This document shows, piece by piece, positions 45,145 to 58,984 of a stretch of DNA of 64,000 bases. Numbering within the stretch: position 1 is the first letter of the stretch; each line of letters starts with the position of its first letter. The position numbers and the translations under genes are program-made. Location: contig NC_092809.1 of assembly GCF_040954645.1 (NCBI RefSeq), positions 85,063,025 to 85,127,024 of the forward strand. Direction: 5' to 3'. The DNA is from Diabrotica undecimpunctata. Taxonomy: Eukaryota; Arthropoda; Insecta; Coleoptera; Chrysomelidae. The notes beneath the pieces were generated by a model. The model ran no database searches. It was not told the origin of the DNA and saw only the letters and a list, made by a program, of their open reading frames with translations.

Positions 45145-46128
45145 GGTTGCCTGTAAAGTCGGTTTTACGGGCGAAGATTTTACGTGACAACGTCTTTTTC
45201 TCGGTAGAATATTTATTGATATGAATATTATTAAATTGCACAATAGGAACAAGGAATTGAATGGAAATAAGAATTGCACAAATTTTAACTATAGAAATAT
45301 ATTTTGACTAGCAATACGCGCTGTTTCTTCTCAATCGACTGAATTACGATTGATTGCAAAGTGATTTAAACTAATAATTTACTTAACACTATCAACATTT
45401 GTCAATAGTATGACATAACCTATAAACTCAGTTTCTCAACTTTTGTGTCAATCTAACAATTAATCAATCAATCATTCTTCTTCTCATTGCGCCGTCTCCT
45501 TTCGAAGGTTGGCGATCCAAATGGCAATTGTAGTTTTGGAAACTGCTGCGCGAAAGATCTCTGCGGATGAGCGGTCGAACCATCTCCTCAGGTCTTTCAG
45601 CCACGAGTTCTGGCGTCTTCCTACTGATCTTTTGCCCTGTACTTTTCCTTCCAGTATAACTTGAAGTAATTCATATCTTTCGCCTCTCAGCACATGACCC
45701 AAGTATTGCATTTTCCTCCAATCAATCATAGTTTACGATAATGAAATATTAGTGTACAATTATTTACCTTTATTGTTGTAGTTGTTGTAAATGACGAATC
45801 TAAGCACTCCACATTTTCACTACAGACACAGATGACGATACTTTAACCACACGTGTGAACTTGTATTATGACGCTTTCTCGGTTTTCCAACGCCAAGAAC
45901 GCTCGAGAAAGACAGAGGCACAAGCACGCACCGATTCAACGCGCCTAATTCTCTAGTGCTGCGCGCGCAGCGGACCGATCATGTTTGAGTGGGAGAGAGA
46001 CGCAAGGCATTCGCCGGTCCGGCGGGCCTCTCTCTCGTTCGGTGACTCATCGTAACAGACGTGAGCGGGCGTTACACTTTTCATGAGTGACTCCGAGCCA
46101 CAACCTAATTTAAGACGTTGTCACTTCA
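45145..46128. mobile_element. Insertion with inverted GTGACAACGTC ends and a CpG-rich segment
   Basis: Present only in the left D arm; the right arm reads straight through at about 52890-52925 (rc GATTAAAAAAGTTGC). GTGACAACGTC lies near the left end (45185-45195) and its reverse complement near the right end (46114-46124). Flanks TTAAAAAA and TTCAAAAA may be an 8-bp target duplication. From about 45880 to 46100 the sequence is GC- and CpG-rich (GCGCGCAGCGGACCGATC, CCGGTCCGGCGGGCC), quite unlike its surroundings and promoter-like on the minus strand. A LINE tail sits inside it. The element class is not recognised. Confidence 0.6.
45484..45735 (-). pseudogene. LINE C-terminal fragment
   Basis: On the minus strand one open frame reads MIDWRKMQYLGHVLRGERYE, then GKVQGKRSVGRRQNSWLKDL and TTIAIWIANLRKETAQ before a stop and GAAGAAGAA. 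It is the C-terminus of the LINE family at 40900-41285 and is fairly young, with no stops over 81 codons. An AATCAATCAATC run lies just downstream of the tail. Confidence 0.75.
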
Positions 46129-46839
46129 AAAAGTTGCAACCAGTTACTCACGATGAAACTTAACCCCATTATTGATTTTACAAGTGATAAAATGGGTCGA
46201 CAAAAGACCAGTTTTAATCCTTACAACATTTAAACATAATAGTTGTATCTTGGTTTAATCAAATGAAAAGAAAAATTATACACAAGTACTAAAACCACAA
46301 ACTAATCTCGATTATAACTTGGTGAAAAAGAGTGTTGGCAGTAGAATTAATATTTAATACCGCAGTAGTCAATGCTTAGTTGCTAAATAATAGAAAACGT
46401 AAAAAAAGCGACAACCTACCCTTGAGTTCAGACTGGAGTTCGCGAAGGCATTTGCAAATAAAGAAATGTTGTAACCCTCACGACCAGTCACACCCAAAAA
46501 TACCATCTCAGGCAAAGCGATGTAGATAATACAAAGAGAAGAAAGTGAACAAGATGTAACAAAATTTTAAGAAGAAGCATGACTAGTAGAAAGGACGATA
46601 GAAAAGTTAAAAAAGTTAAGACATACTCTGAAGAATGTGATGGCAAAACTGGAATATGTCTAGTGTACTTCAATGAAGCACATTAAAAAACAATTTTACT
46701 TATACAGGAACTATTATTCAGTAAAAACGTATTGTACCTCAAGTGGCCTTATATTATTGGAAGTCGTAAGTTGATAGTTTCTAGTAGAACGTTTTTATTG
46801 TTAATTACCTCCGTAAAAGTGAGTTATAGTATTTATAAA

Positions 46840-47166
46840 AAGATGGATGTAAATAATATGCCTTCGACATCTAAAAAAGCTAGATGTGAACATAAACGTA
46901 GATTGACCACTGCTGAATTACAATCATTGTTAGAAGCATCTGGCGAGGACGATGTAGATTAAATGAATGGTGGAAGTGACTCTAATTGACTGTGACAAAA
47001 TATTTGCACAAAGTCGTTCAGAAAAATCGAGGATTGCGTTTTGGAAAGAGACAACACAAACAGAATTTAAGACTTCTCTCGGACTTATGTTCCATATGGG
47101 GACAATTAAGATGAACCGTCTGAATGACTACTGGAAAAGTATGGGTAACTTCTATAATAGTGTTGA
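46840..47166 (+). pseudogene. piggyBac-like transposase fossil in D left arm
   Basis: Starts MDVNNMPSTSKKARCEHKRR with LTTAELQSLLEASGEDDVD, the acidic N-terminus seen in piggyBac-like proteins. After a stop and shift it continues SRIAFWKETTQTEFKTSLGL with FHMGTIKMNRLNDYWKSMGN, the 'FLGLL.HMG..K...L.DYW' block of the transposase. No catalytic aspartates remain. The mirror copy in the right arm is at 51840-52310. It belongs to a different piggyBac lineage from the one at 16662. Confidence 0.7.
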
Positions 47167-47322
47167 CTAGATAATTGCTCATAGCCCATATTAAGAAATA
47201 AGGAAATAGACAATCCTCACTTGTCAAAGAAACTAAAAAAACGTGAAGTGGTCTAAAGACTAAAAAGTCCCATATTCAAACTGGTTTTTATTAAGAAATT
47301 TAATAATATGTTAAAGTTTTTT

Positions 47323-47511
47323 TTAATATACCCTAAAACTGAAAGCGCAAAGAATCGATTGCAAGTTAGAAAATACTTGTAGAGTCATACTGTTTGGACC
47401 AGTACGGTTGTTTAAATAATCGCTTTCTGTTATAAACAAATTGAATAAATTGTAAAATATTTTTTGATCTGCTTGATATTTAGCACACTTTAATAACTGA
47501 TCAATTGCCAT
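47323..47511 (-). other. Small frame of unknown function in D left arm
   Basis: MAIDQLLKCAKYQADQKIFY continues as NLFNLFITESDYLNN, then diverges into low-complexity text. The right arm has it at 51538-51660 (MAIDELLKCAKYQADQKIFY). No family recognised. The surrounding 47520-48540, including an F/Y-rich frame at 47671-47940, shows no other content I can support. Confidence 0.3.
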
Positions 47512-48680
47512 AATTTCAAGTAGCTATATTACCTGTCGTTAGGCAAAAAACAAAGTTATTAACATTTATAAATTACTACAAACATAATATCTTCGAGTTT
47601 ACGGTTTTTTGAAATTATATCAATTATTTATGTATTTAAATTTGGTATTTCTCTACATAAAAAACTTTTTATGGTCTACAACTTTTATTTGAATTATTTT
47701 TTCTTTAGAATGTATACAAAACGTTTTATAAGCAAAACATTATTTTTTTGCCTTTTAAGATTGTTTAAAAAAACAAAGCAAAATCAACTGTACGTATTTA
47801 CTATTTTTTTGTCGACTACCCCTCATACTACATATTTAGAATTTAAATTTCTGTATAAGATTTTTTTAAACTATTTAGCGAGGTTCCGTGAACTACTTTC
47901 TTATGGCATGGTCAAAGTCAAATATTATTTTTTTATGTGACTAAGCCACAATTATTGGTCGTTATTGAGATGAAAATTACATTTTTAATTAACTAATATT
48001 TAACGTTTTGATTTCCACTATTATTTTACAATAACTTTGTTTATTGTACAAATTATGTAAACATTTGTATACACATTTTGTACAAAAAACGTTTTTTGAG
48101 AACGATTTCCGGAATGGAAATCAAAATTTCAAACATGTACACGATCACAACCAATAATAATTAAGGCCTTAATCCCATAAAACCATAATATTTATCTCAA
48201 ACTATTCATCCATAGCTTCGACTAAACAGGTTGTAAATTGAAATTTATGTAAAATATTCCCCTACACGATTCTCTGGGCAAAAATATATCTAGGTTGAAT
48301 AAATATAACATCTAAACGAAGAAAAAAACCCGTTGAGACTGCAACTTGTGAGCAGGTAGTTTCAATGTCGTTATTCGAACTTGACCCAAAGCGATCGATA
48401 TTTAGGTATCTAAAATATTATTTTAAGGATTAATACCGGCAACATCTATTGGCTCTAAAATGATGCCAAATACAGTGATTTTACCGCTCGATGTTAAAAC
48501 GTAGGTATGACGTAAAAAATTAAATATATAAAAAAAAATCGGAATATTGAAAAACCGACAACAGTGCCAAGCCTACAAAGGTGCACTAAACGAACATACA
48601 CAATTTATAAATAGAAAATGATAGCAATTCTTGGTGATGCTAAATTACTGCAACGTGAAAAGAGTTTAAAAGGATAGCGG

Positions 48681-48684
<4 letters not shown>

Positions 48685-48775
<91 letters not shown>
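48685..48775. repeat. (TA)n microsatellite, left of PLE copy 2
   Basis: TA run joining the inner end of the D left arm to PLE copy 2. Confidence 0.95.
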
Positions 48776-48779
<4 letters not shown>

Positions 48780-48838
48780 TAAACTCTTAAATATTGGGGA
48801 AATCTGCAAGAAAGACTCTAATGTGTATCAATTGTTTC

Positions 48839-48883
48839 GCCGAACGTTTTCGCCAAAGAGAATTAATTTGGCTTCTTCAGGGC
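48839..48883 (-). ncRNA. Hammerhead ribozyme-like motif, inverted copy
   Basis: Exact reverse complement of the motif at 50148-50192. See that entry for the parts. Known PLE hammerheads lie in the terminal repeats, so a copy at each end of one element is the expected layout; here they face opposite ways. Confidence 0.45.
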
Positions 48884-49064
48884 TGAAAGAGAATAAATTA
48901 TAATTAGCTACCATATATTATCTATTAAAATATTATTGATCTTACCGTAACTTAGAATTGTAGAGTTAGAATATTAAAAAACTTAGCTAGTAACATAGTG
49001 GTGTTTTTTGTTACTATGTGCAAAAAAAGTTTTTTTAAGGTTTGAAATATCTCTGAAATCATCT

Positions 49065-49594
49065 GATATCACTCCGGGGTTAACAAGGATTCTGAAAAGT
49101 GTTGAAAATAGCTTTGGCAATAATAATATAAACTTAATGTAGCTTGTAGATCAGCCCTAACAATTAATAATCTTTATTCTAAGATAAAAGATAAGACTCC
49201 CATAGATAGGCTTAGTAATATTGTCTACAACATTCCATGTCTCTCTTGCAACAATTCCTACATCGGTCAAACATCTCAATTATTGAAATCACGTATTACA
49301 CTACACAAAAGTGATTCTCGACTTCACCCTGACCGTTGTGCATTAGCCAAACATGTCCATTCCACTGGTCATCTCATGGACTATACTAACACCACAATTC
49401 TCCACCGTGAGAACAATAAATCTAAAAGAGAGTTCATTGAAATGTCTTATATTTTCCTTACCGATTTCTCCATTAATGTTAAGAGTGACATCAAGAATCT
49501 AAGCGAAATATACCACTTGTTACTTAAATCAGATACCAAGAACAATACTATATCACAGATAACTAACTTGACTGATATATCCATTAACAACTAA
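49065..49594 (+). pseudogene. PLE copy 2: GIY-YIG endonuclease fragment
   Basis: Begins in DITPGLTRILKSVENSFGN, shifts frame in the AATAATAAT run near 49125, then continues IVYNIPCLSCNNSYIGQTSQ to the stop at 49592-49594. Nearly identical to residues 475-651 of PLE copy 1, with changes such as LNDFS to LTDFS and LSDIY to LSEIY. The reverse transcriptase is absent. The GIY-YIG motif and downstream R, H and E positions are retained. Confidence 0.8.
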
Positions 49595-50147
49595 CATACC
49601 TTTATAATTAATTTTCATTAACACAAAAAAATATATAACATTCCCTTGCTTTTCTTAGATACATCTCAATAAGATGCAATAATACATGAACAATATAATA
49701 TAATTAAATAAAGTAAATCAAAATAATATTTCCCTATACTGGGATTTAAATTCATTCGTTTTTTACCAATGAACCTTAACGACATAAAGATTCATAAGAA
49801 CAATGAAGTTGTCAGCGCTTGCGTTCTGGCTAAAACAGAACCTCACTTTTAAACTATCTAAAAATCAAAAATTTTGTTATTGCCGACAATTCAAAGAATT
49901 ACCTCCTTTTAAATGTAGTTACATTGGGATTTTCGATTAACCTTGGGTAAGCCTTTACGTGTCAAGTTCAAAGCTACCATACATTTCAAACCTTAAAAAA
50001 ACTTTTTTTGCACATAGTAACAAAAAACACCACTATGTTACTAGCTAAGTTTTTTAATATTCTAACTCTACAATTCTAAGTTACGGTAAGATCAATAATA
50101 TTTTAATAGATAATATATGGTAGCTAATTATAATTTATTCTCTTTCA

Positions 50148-50192
50148 GCCCTGAAGAAGCCAAATTAATTCTCTTTGGCGAAAACGTTCGGC
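50148..50192 (+). ncRNA. Hammerhead ribozyme-like motif
   Basis: Parts in order: GCC (stem I, 50148-50150), CTGAAGA (core CUGANGA, 50151-50157), one extra A, GCCAAA (stem II), 9-base loop, TTTGGC (stem II), GAA (core), AACGTT (self-complementary stem III), C (expected cleavage base, 50189), GGC (stem I). Short palindromic stem III versions are known from Penelope-like elements, where they may act as dimers. The extra A between the core and stem II departs from the consensus, so activity is uncertain. Confidence 0.5.
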
Positions 50193-50287
50193 GAAACAAT
50201 TGATACACATTAGAGTCTTTCTTGCAGATTTCCCCAATACTTAAGAGTTTACTATTTAACTAATCTGCAAAGATTAAATTTCTTTTC

Positions 50288-50288
<1 letters not shown>

Positions 50289-50361
<73 letters not shown>
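50289..50361. repeat. (TA)n microsatellite, right of PLE copy 2
   Basis: TA run joining PLE copy 2 to the inner end of the D right arm. Confidence 0.95.
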
Positions 50362-50365
<4 letters not shown>

Positions 50366-51537
50366 CCACTATCGTTTTAAGCTCTTTTCACGTTGCAGTC
50401 ATTTAGCATCACCAAGAAATGCTATCATTTTCTATTTATAAGTCGTGTATGTTCGTTTAGTGCACCTTTGTAGGCTTGGCACAGTTGTCGGTTTTTCAAT
50501 AATCCGATTTTTTTATAAATTAAATTTTTTACATCAAACCATCATTTTAACATTGGGAGGTAAAATTACTGTATTTGGTATCATTTTAAAGCCAATAGAT
50601 GTTGCCAGTGTTAATACTTAAATAATATTTGAAAACATAAAAATATCGATCGGTTTTGGGTCAAGTTCAAATGAAGACATTGAAACTACCTGCCGACCGG
50701 CTGGGGTCAACCAACTAGTTTTTTTATATCAACGTTCAGTTGTTATATTTATTCAATTTAGATATTTTTTCCCAGAGAGTTGTGTAGAGGAATATTTTAC
50801 ATATTTCAATTTCCAAGCTGTTTAATCGAAGCTATCAGTGAATAGTTTAAGATAAATATTAGATTTTTATGGGATTAGGTCAAAAATATTGGTTGTGATT
50901 GGGATGAGAATCACATTTTTAATTATTTAATGTTTAACATTTTGATTTCAATTCAGGAAATCGTTCTCAAAAAACGTTTTTTGTACAAAATGTGTATACA
51001 CATTTTTACATAATTTGTACAATAAACAAGGTTAAATATTGGAAATCGTATCGTTAAATATTAGTTAATTCAAAATGTAATTTTCATCTCAATATACACC
51101 AATAATTGTGGCATAATCCATAAAAAAATAATATTTGACTTTGACCATGCCATAAGAAAGTAGTTAACGGAACCTCGCTAAATAGTTTTAAAAAATCTTA
51201 CAGAAATTTAAATTCTAAATAGTATGAGGGGTAGCCGACGAAAAATTCGTAAAGACGTACAGTTGATTTTGCTTTGTTTTCTTAAACAATCTTAAAAGGC
51301 AAAATAAAAAATTTTGCTTATAAAACGTTTGTATACATTCTAAAGAAAAATAATTTAAATAAAAGTTGTAGACCATAAAAAGTTTTCTATGTAGAGAAAT
51401 ACCAAATTTAAATACATAAATAATTGAGATAATTCCAAAAAACCATAAACTCTAAGATATTATATGTTTGTAGTAATTTATAAATGTTAATAACTTTGTT
51501 TTGTGACTAACGACAGATAATATAGCTACTTGAAATC

Positions 51538-51795
51538 ATGGCAATTGATGAGTTATTAAAGTGTGCTAAATATCAAGCAGATCAAAAAATATTTTACAAT
51601 TTATTCAATTTGTTTATCACAGAAAGCAATTATTTAAACAACTGTACTTGTCCAAACTCGTATGACTATAAGTATTTTGTAACTTGCAATCGATTCTTTG
51701 CGCTTTTAGTTTTAGGGTATATTAAAAAAACTTTTAACATATTATTAAATTTTTTATTAAAATCCAGTTTGAATAGGGGACATTTTAGTTTTTAG
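51538..51795 (+). other. Small frame of unknown function in D right arm
   Basis: MAIDELLKCAKYQADQKIFY, then NLFNLFITESNYLNN, as in the left arm (47323-47511), followed by a less conserved tail. No family recognised. It lies on the opposite genome strand from its left-arm twin, as expected for an inverted repeat. Confidence 0.3.
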
Positions 51796-51839
51796 AACAC
51801 TTAACGTTTTTTTAGTTTCTTTGACAAGTGAGGATTCGG

Positions 51840-52310
51840 TTATTTCTTCATATGGGCTATGAACAATTGTCTAGTCAAGTCAACACTATTATAGTTACCT
51901 ATACTTTTCCAGTAGTCATGCAGACGGTTCATTTTAATTGTCCCCATATGGAACATAAGCTCGAGAAAAGTCTTAAATTCTGTTTGTGTTGTCTCTTTCC
52001 AAAACGCAATCCTCGATTTTTCTGAACGACTTTGTGCAAGTATTTTGTCAGTCACTTCCACCATTCATTTAATCCACATCGTCCTCGCCAGATGCTTCTA
52101 ACAATGATTGTAATTCAGCAGTGGTCAATCTACGTTTATGTTCACATCTACCTTTTTTTGATGTCGAAGGCATATTATTTACATCCATTTCTTTATAAAT
52201 ACTATAACTCACTTTTACGGAGGTAATTAACAATAAAAACGTTCTACTGGAAACTATCAACGTACGACTTCCAAGACTATAAGGCCACTTGAGCCACAAT
52301 ACGTTTTTAC
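51840..52310 (-). pseudogene. piggyBac-like transposase fossil in D right arm
   Basis: On the minus strand it reads MDVNNMPSTSKKGRCEHKRR, LTTAELQSLLEASGEDDVD, then (after a stop) VTDKILAQSRSEKSRIAFWK and MFHMGTIKMNRLHDYWKSIG. Same fossil as 46840-47166. The frame breaks are at corresponding places, so it was dead before the arms duplicated. Confidence 0.7.
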
Positions 52311-53141
52311 TCAATAATAGTTTCTGTATAAGTAAAATTTAACTTTTTTAACTTTTCTATCGGCCTTTCTACTAGTCATGCTTCTTCTTAAAACTTTGTA
52401 ACATCTTGTACACTTTCTTCTCTTTGTATTATCTACATCGCTTTGCCTTAGATGGTATTTTTGGGTGTAACTGGTCATGAGGGTTACAACATTTCTTTAT
52501 TTGTAAATGCCTTCGCGAACTCCAGTCTGAACTCAAGGATAGGTTGTCGCTTTTTTTACGTTTTCTATTATTTAGCAACTAAGCATTGACTACTGCGGTA
52601 TTAAATATTAATTCCATTGCCACTTTCCGGTACCACTTCAGAATTTTGCGTATTGGGCTTTGGTAAGAAGCCACTTGATCACTAAAATCAACACTCCTTT
52701 TCACCAAGTTATAATCGAGAATAATTTGTGGTTTTAGTACTTGTGTATAATTTTTCTTTTTATTTGATTAAACCAAGATACAACTTTATGTTTAAATGTT
52801 GCAAGGATTAAAACTGGTCTTTTGTCGACCCATTTTATTACTCGTAAAATCAATAATGGGGTTAAATTTCATAGAGAGTAACTGGTTGCAACTTTTTTAA
52901 TCGAGATTTTAGTTTTACATGTTTTTAGAGTAAAACATCTGCACATGAATAATTCGTTTCTTGAACAATGATTTCAATTCATCGACCAATATTCTAAAAT
53001 AAGGTGTTATTACGTCGTCCAGAATATTATAAACTGGTTCTCTTTCATAAAGCATTGGAAATATGGTTTACACTCTATATTTAGAAAAATCTTTTACTGC
53101 AACTCTTGTTCGACCTAAACTAAATTAATACACAAAACAAA

Positions 53142-53369
53142 TTAATCTATTTTTTTTATAGAAATGCAGATTCCTGTCGGATTTTTATCAGTGCGGCATG
53201 AGTCACTGGTGTCTCGTATATCCGGACCTCTTATCGCATTACAAACATAATTCTTAATTAGCAGTGCGGTACAAGATACATTTATGTCGTATAATCTGAA
53301 AGCCGTAATAAGACCATAAGACCGTATGTTATAAATAAATATATTCCTAAAAGAATTATCTTGAAACAT
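53142..53369 (-). other. Small frame of unknown function, right-arm copy
   Basis: Mirror of 44735-44886, with the text LIKNYVCNAIRGPDIRDTSD and NPTGICISIKKID. Here it runs further upstream from an ATG at 53369. Not recognised. Confidence 0.3.
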
Positions 53370-53559
53370 TAAATAAATACACTAAAAAAGTGCAATATTA
53401 AGTGTTATTTAAAAAATGGTATGTCATTCACGACGGGCGTACAGTTAAAAACAAAAGTTTTTAGTGTTCTATTGCTTGATTATTATTATCTGGTATTCTG
53501 AAAATGTTGACATTTTTTCCTGGTCTGATCTTCCTCAACTAACGTCATCTTTCTTAATT

Positions 53560-54100
53560 TGTGGGTTGTGTTGTTCAGGTCTCTTTAAGTGTTTTTGTTG
53601 GTATCCATACTGAATGATCTTCTTTAGACAATGTACTAATGTAGTGTTCAAATGTGGCATTGCGTGCGTCATGTAGCGCTGATCTTAATTGTCTGATTAG
53701 TCGATTATATTTGTGTTCGTCATTAAGATTTCGGCTTCTTGGTCATCTAACTCTTGCTCTTCATTTTTCGACTATTAGTTGTATAATATAATTTGGAGTG
53801 TTACTTGTGTTTTCTTGATTTGGAATTGTTAATCGTGTAGCTCCATACGAAATAGTAAAAGATGAAAACGGCAGCATATTCATCCATAAAAAAAGGAAAC
53901 GCGAGAAAGATATCTGAAACAACTGTTTTATGTTATAAGAGATGAAATAGTCCGAAATTGCCAGGTGAACAGGGTACTATAAAGAGGAAGTAGAATTAGC
54001 TATGAAACAGCTTAAATGGGGAAAAGAAGTAAGCTTAGACCAAATACCAGCAGGAATTATTCAACTGGGGAAAAAATTAAACGGATAACAATATTCACTC
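53560..54100. pseudogene. Two opposed LINE fossils in D right arm
   Basis: Minus strand, 53790-53560: the Jockey-like linker seen at 44290-44530. Plus strand, 53850-54100: ENGSIFIHKK, LKQLFYVIRDEIVRNCQ, then AMKQLKWGKEVSLDQIPAGI and IQLGKKLNG, the LINE pre-polymerase region seen at 43990-44230. Both are short and broken. Confidence 0.5.
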
Positions 54101-54699
54101 CATTTACAGAAAAGGGGGTGACCCGCAAAAATTTTAAGAACTTCTTTAATAGCCTCCAGTCAACAATTTCCTAATCATGTTTAAAAAACGTACGGAATGC
54201 ACTGTATATACTAACCCAAACCGTCAACATACTTGTTGTTGCAGTTATGTATTACGATCGACTTAAAGGTTATGCACGACTCCCCTTGCATAGGTACACA
54301 GGCATGCACCCGTGCGGGAGAAAAAAGATTTGTCATAACGTTACATTAAGTCACATTTTAACGTTGAATATTTTATGGTCCCCTTTAGATTATAAAACGA
54401 ATGATCGACTTTTTCTCGCACAGATCTCGCCTATGTAACTTTACAAAGCGAGTCGTTTGCTAGGTATTAAAGAAACGTCTATGGCCATCATATAATTTGA
54501 CGCTATTTCACGTTCTACGACGCATTCCACGTTTGACACACTGTCTTGTTTAGTTTTCTGTCATTTTATTTGTTAAATCCTATCTCATTCTCGTCACAGC
54601 GTCAAGAAGCAGTAAATGTGTGCAGTGAACGGGAGGAATATGTTTAACAGTGAACGTTGGAGATTTTTCGAGTCTTTCATATTTTCTTCTTTGAGTGCC

Positions 54700-54990
54700 T
54701 CTCCTATCGGAGATTGGATATCATTAGGGCGATTCTAATTTTATTTACTGCTGTTTTGAATAATTCACTCATCACTAACTCATCAGGTGGCCAAAGTGTT
54801 TAAGTTTTCTCTTTTTTATATTCAGTATAACTTCTGGATCGTTATGTATTCTACGTATTACACCTTCATTTGTAATTTTATCCACTCAACTTATTTTTAG
54901 TATACGGCAGTAGCACCACATCTCAAAGCTTTCAAGATTTGTAACATTCTTCTGTTTAAGAGTCCATGCCTCAACACCGTAAAGCTAAGT
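54700..54990 (-). pseudogene. LINE C-terminal fragment in D right arm, internally deleted
   Basis: On the minus strand it follows 40900-41285 (LEMWCYCRILKISWVDKITN-like) but lacks the GKIQGRTNPGRR block, with direct passage from the 'HLMS'-like region to NELFKTAVNKIRIALMISNL. An older shared insertion later shortened in this arm. Confidence 0.5.
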
Positions 54991-55189
54991 ACTGAATACA
55001 TACTAAGTAGTTAACTAAAAGTGGACGTATGCAAAGAGATGTATGACGTAATCGTATGGTATTCGCTAAATCCTGTCACGTAATATGCCACATACCTCTG
55101 TGCGTAAATTCGTTTTATTGCTGCCAGTTTAAGGTGTTATTAGATGCAGCCATGTTGAATTTCTCTCCACTCTCGTATTATCTTCGTTA

Positions 55190-55935
55190 AATCCTATCAT
55201 TTTAGGCTAAATATATCCTGATTAGACCTATAGGACCCGAGATACGCAACTAAGGCTCTTTTGACATAACATATATAGGAGCAAAGATATATACCTAAGG
55301 TCCTTTTGACGTGTTGATGTATTTGATTTCTACGTCGTAGTATTCTATTGGTTAAATGTTACCATTTGAGGTACTGTACGTCACGCTTGGACTAATAGGA
55401 CCGCAGATACATAACTAAGGCCCTTTTGATAAGCTGATGTATTTTATTTTTCTATCTTATTGTATTCGATTGGTTAAATCCTATCATTTGAGGTACTGTA
55501 CGTCACGATTGGGCTAATAAAAACGAAGATACGTAACTAAGGCCCTTTTAATATTTTGCTGTATTTGATTTCTATCTCATTGTATTCTATTAGTTAAATT
55601 CTATCATTTGAGGTATCGTACGTCACGATTGGACTAATAGGACCGAAGATACATAACTAAGGCCTTTTTGACATGTTGCTGTATTTAATTTTTTTATTTC
55701 ATTGTTTTCAATTCGTTAAATCCTGTCATTTGAGATACTGTACGTCACGATTGGACTTATAGAAACGAAGATATATAATTAAGGCCTTTTTGACATGCTG
55801 CTATATTTGATTTTTCTGTCTTATTGTATTTTATTGGTTAAATCCTATCATTTGAGGGGCTGTACGTCGCGACTGGACCAATTGGAGCGAAGATACCATA
55901 GGTAGTTGCAATATATCATATCCCGTTACTTTTAA
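55190..55935. repeat. About 120-bp tandem repeat, right array
   Basis: Reverse-complement units of the 38380-40790 array. ACGTCACGATTGGACTA-type landmarks lie near 55380, 55500, 55620, 55742 and 55864, plus a degenerate first unit. The array is uninterrupted because the solo LTR is absent here. Confidence 0.85.
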
Positions 55936-55970
55936 CCAACCATGATGCCAGAATGATTTGTGGATGAAGA

Positions 55971-58800
<2,830 letters not shown>

Positions 58801-58984
58801 AAGACATGTTTATGCTTTTATTTTTTTTTTAAATCTATTCTATTTTCTTTCTAGAGTTCCGTCTTTTTTGAACGACCTGTGGTCTTTTTTCAATTGGACA
58901 CTTGTCTAAGGCTATGACAAATACTCTGTCCTCTGCTATTCTACATTAATATGACTGATTCATTTTCTCTTTCTTGCAGCTATT

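Larger units (their letters stand above)
38205..48684 (+). repeat. Family D, left arm of a giant inverted repeat
   Basis: From about 38308 onward this arm matches 50362-55971 in reverse. The left end near 38210 reads TATCCCACTTTCATT. The right end is, on the minus strand, CATCCCGCTATCC next to the TA array, so the arm itself looks like an element with related ends. Three insertions are present only in this arm: a solo LTR (38917-40354), an RTE-like LINE (41647-43752) and a block at 45145-46128. Without them it would be about 5.8 kb, close to the right arm. Confidence 0.8.
48776..50288 (+). mobile_element. Penelope-like retroelement, copy 2, with inverted 3' ends
   Basis: Three parts. 48776-49048 is the reverse complement of 49984-50256, i.e. 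an inverted copy of the 3' untranslated tail. 49065-49594 is the end of the coding region. 49595-50288 is the 3' untranslated region plus about 95 bp beyond the hammerhead-like motif. Inverted and tandem partial copies are a known habit of Penelope elements. The element lies in a TA array exactly at the centre of the giant D inverted repeat. Confidence 0.82.

Noticed and set aside
47671..47940. 89-residue Phe/Tyr/Lys-rich frame in the D left arm
   Set aside because: The mirror copy in the right arm does not preserve it as an open frame, and its composition reflects AT bias.
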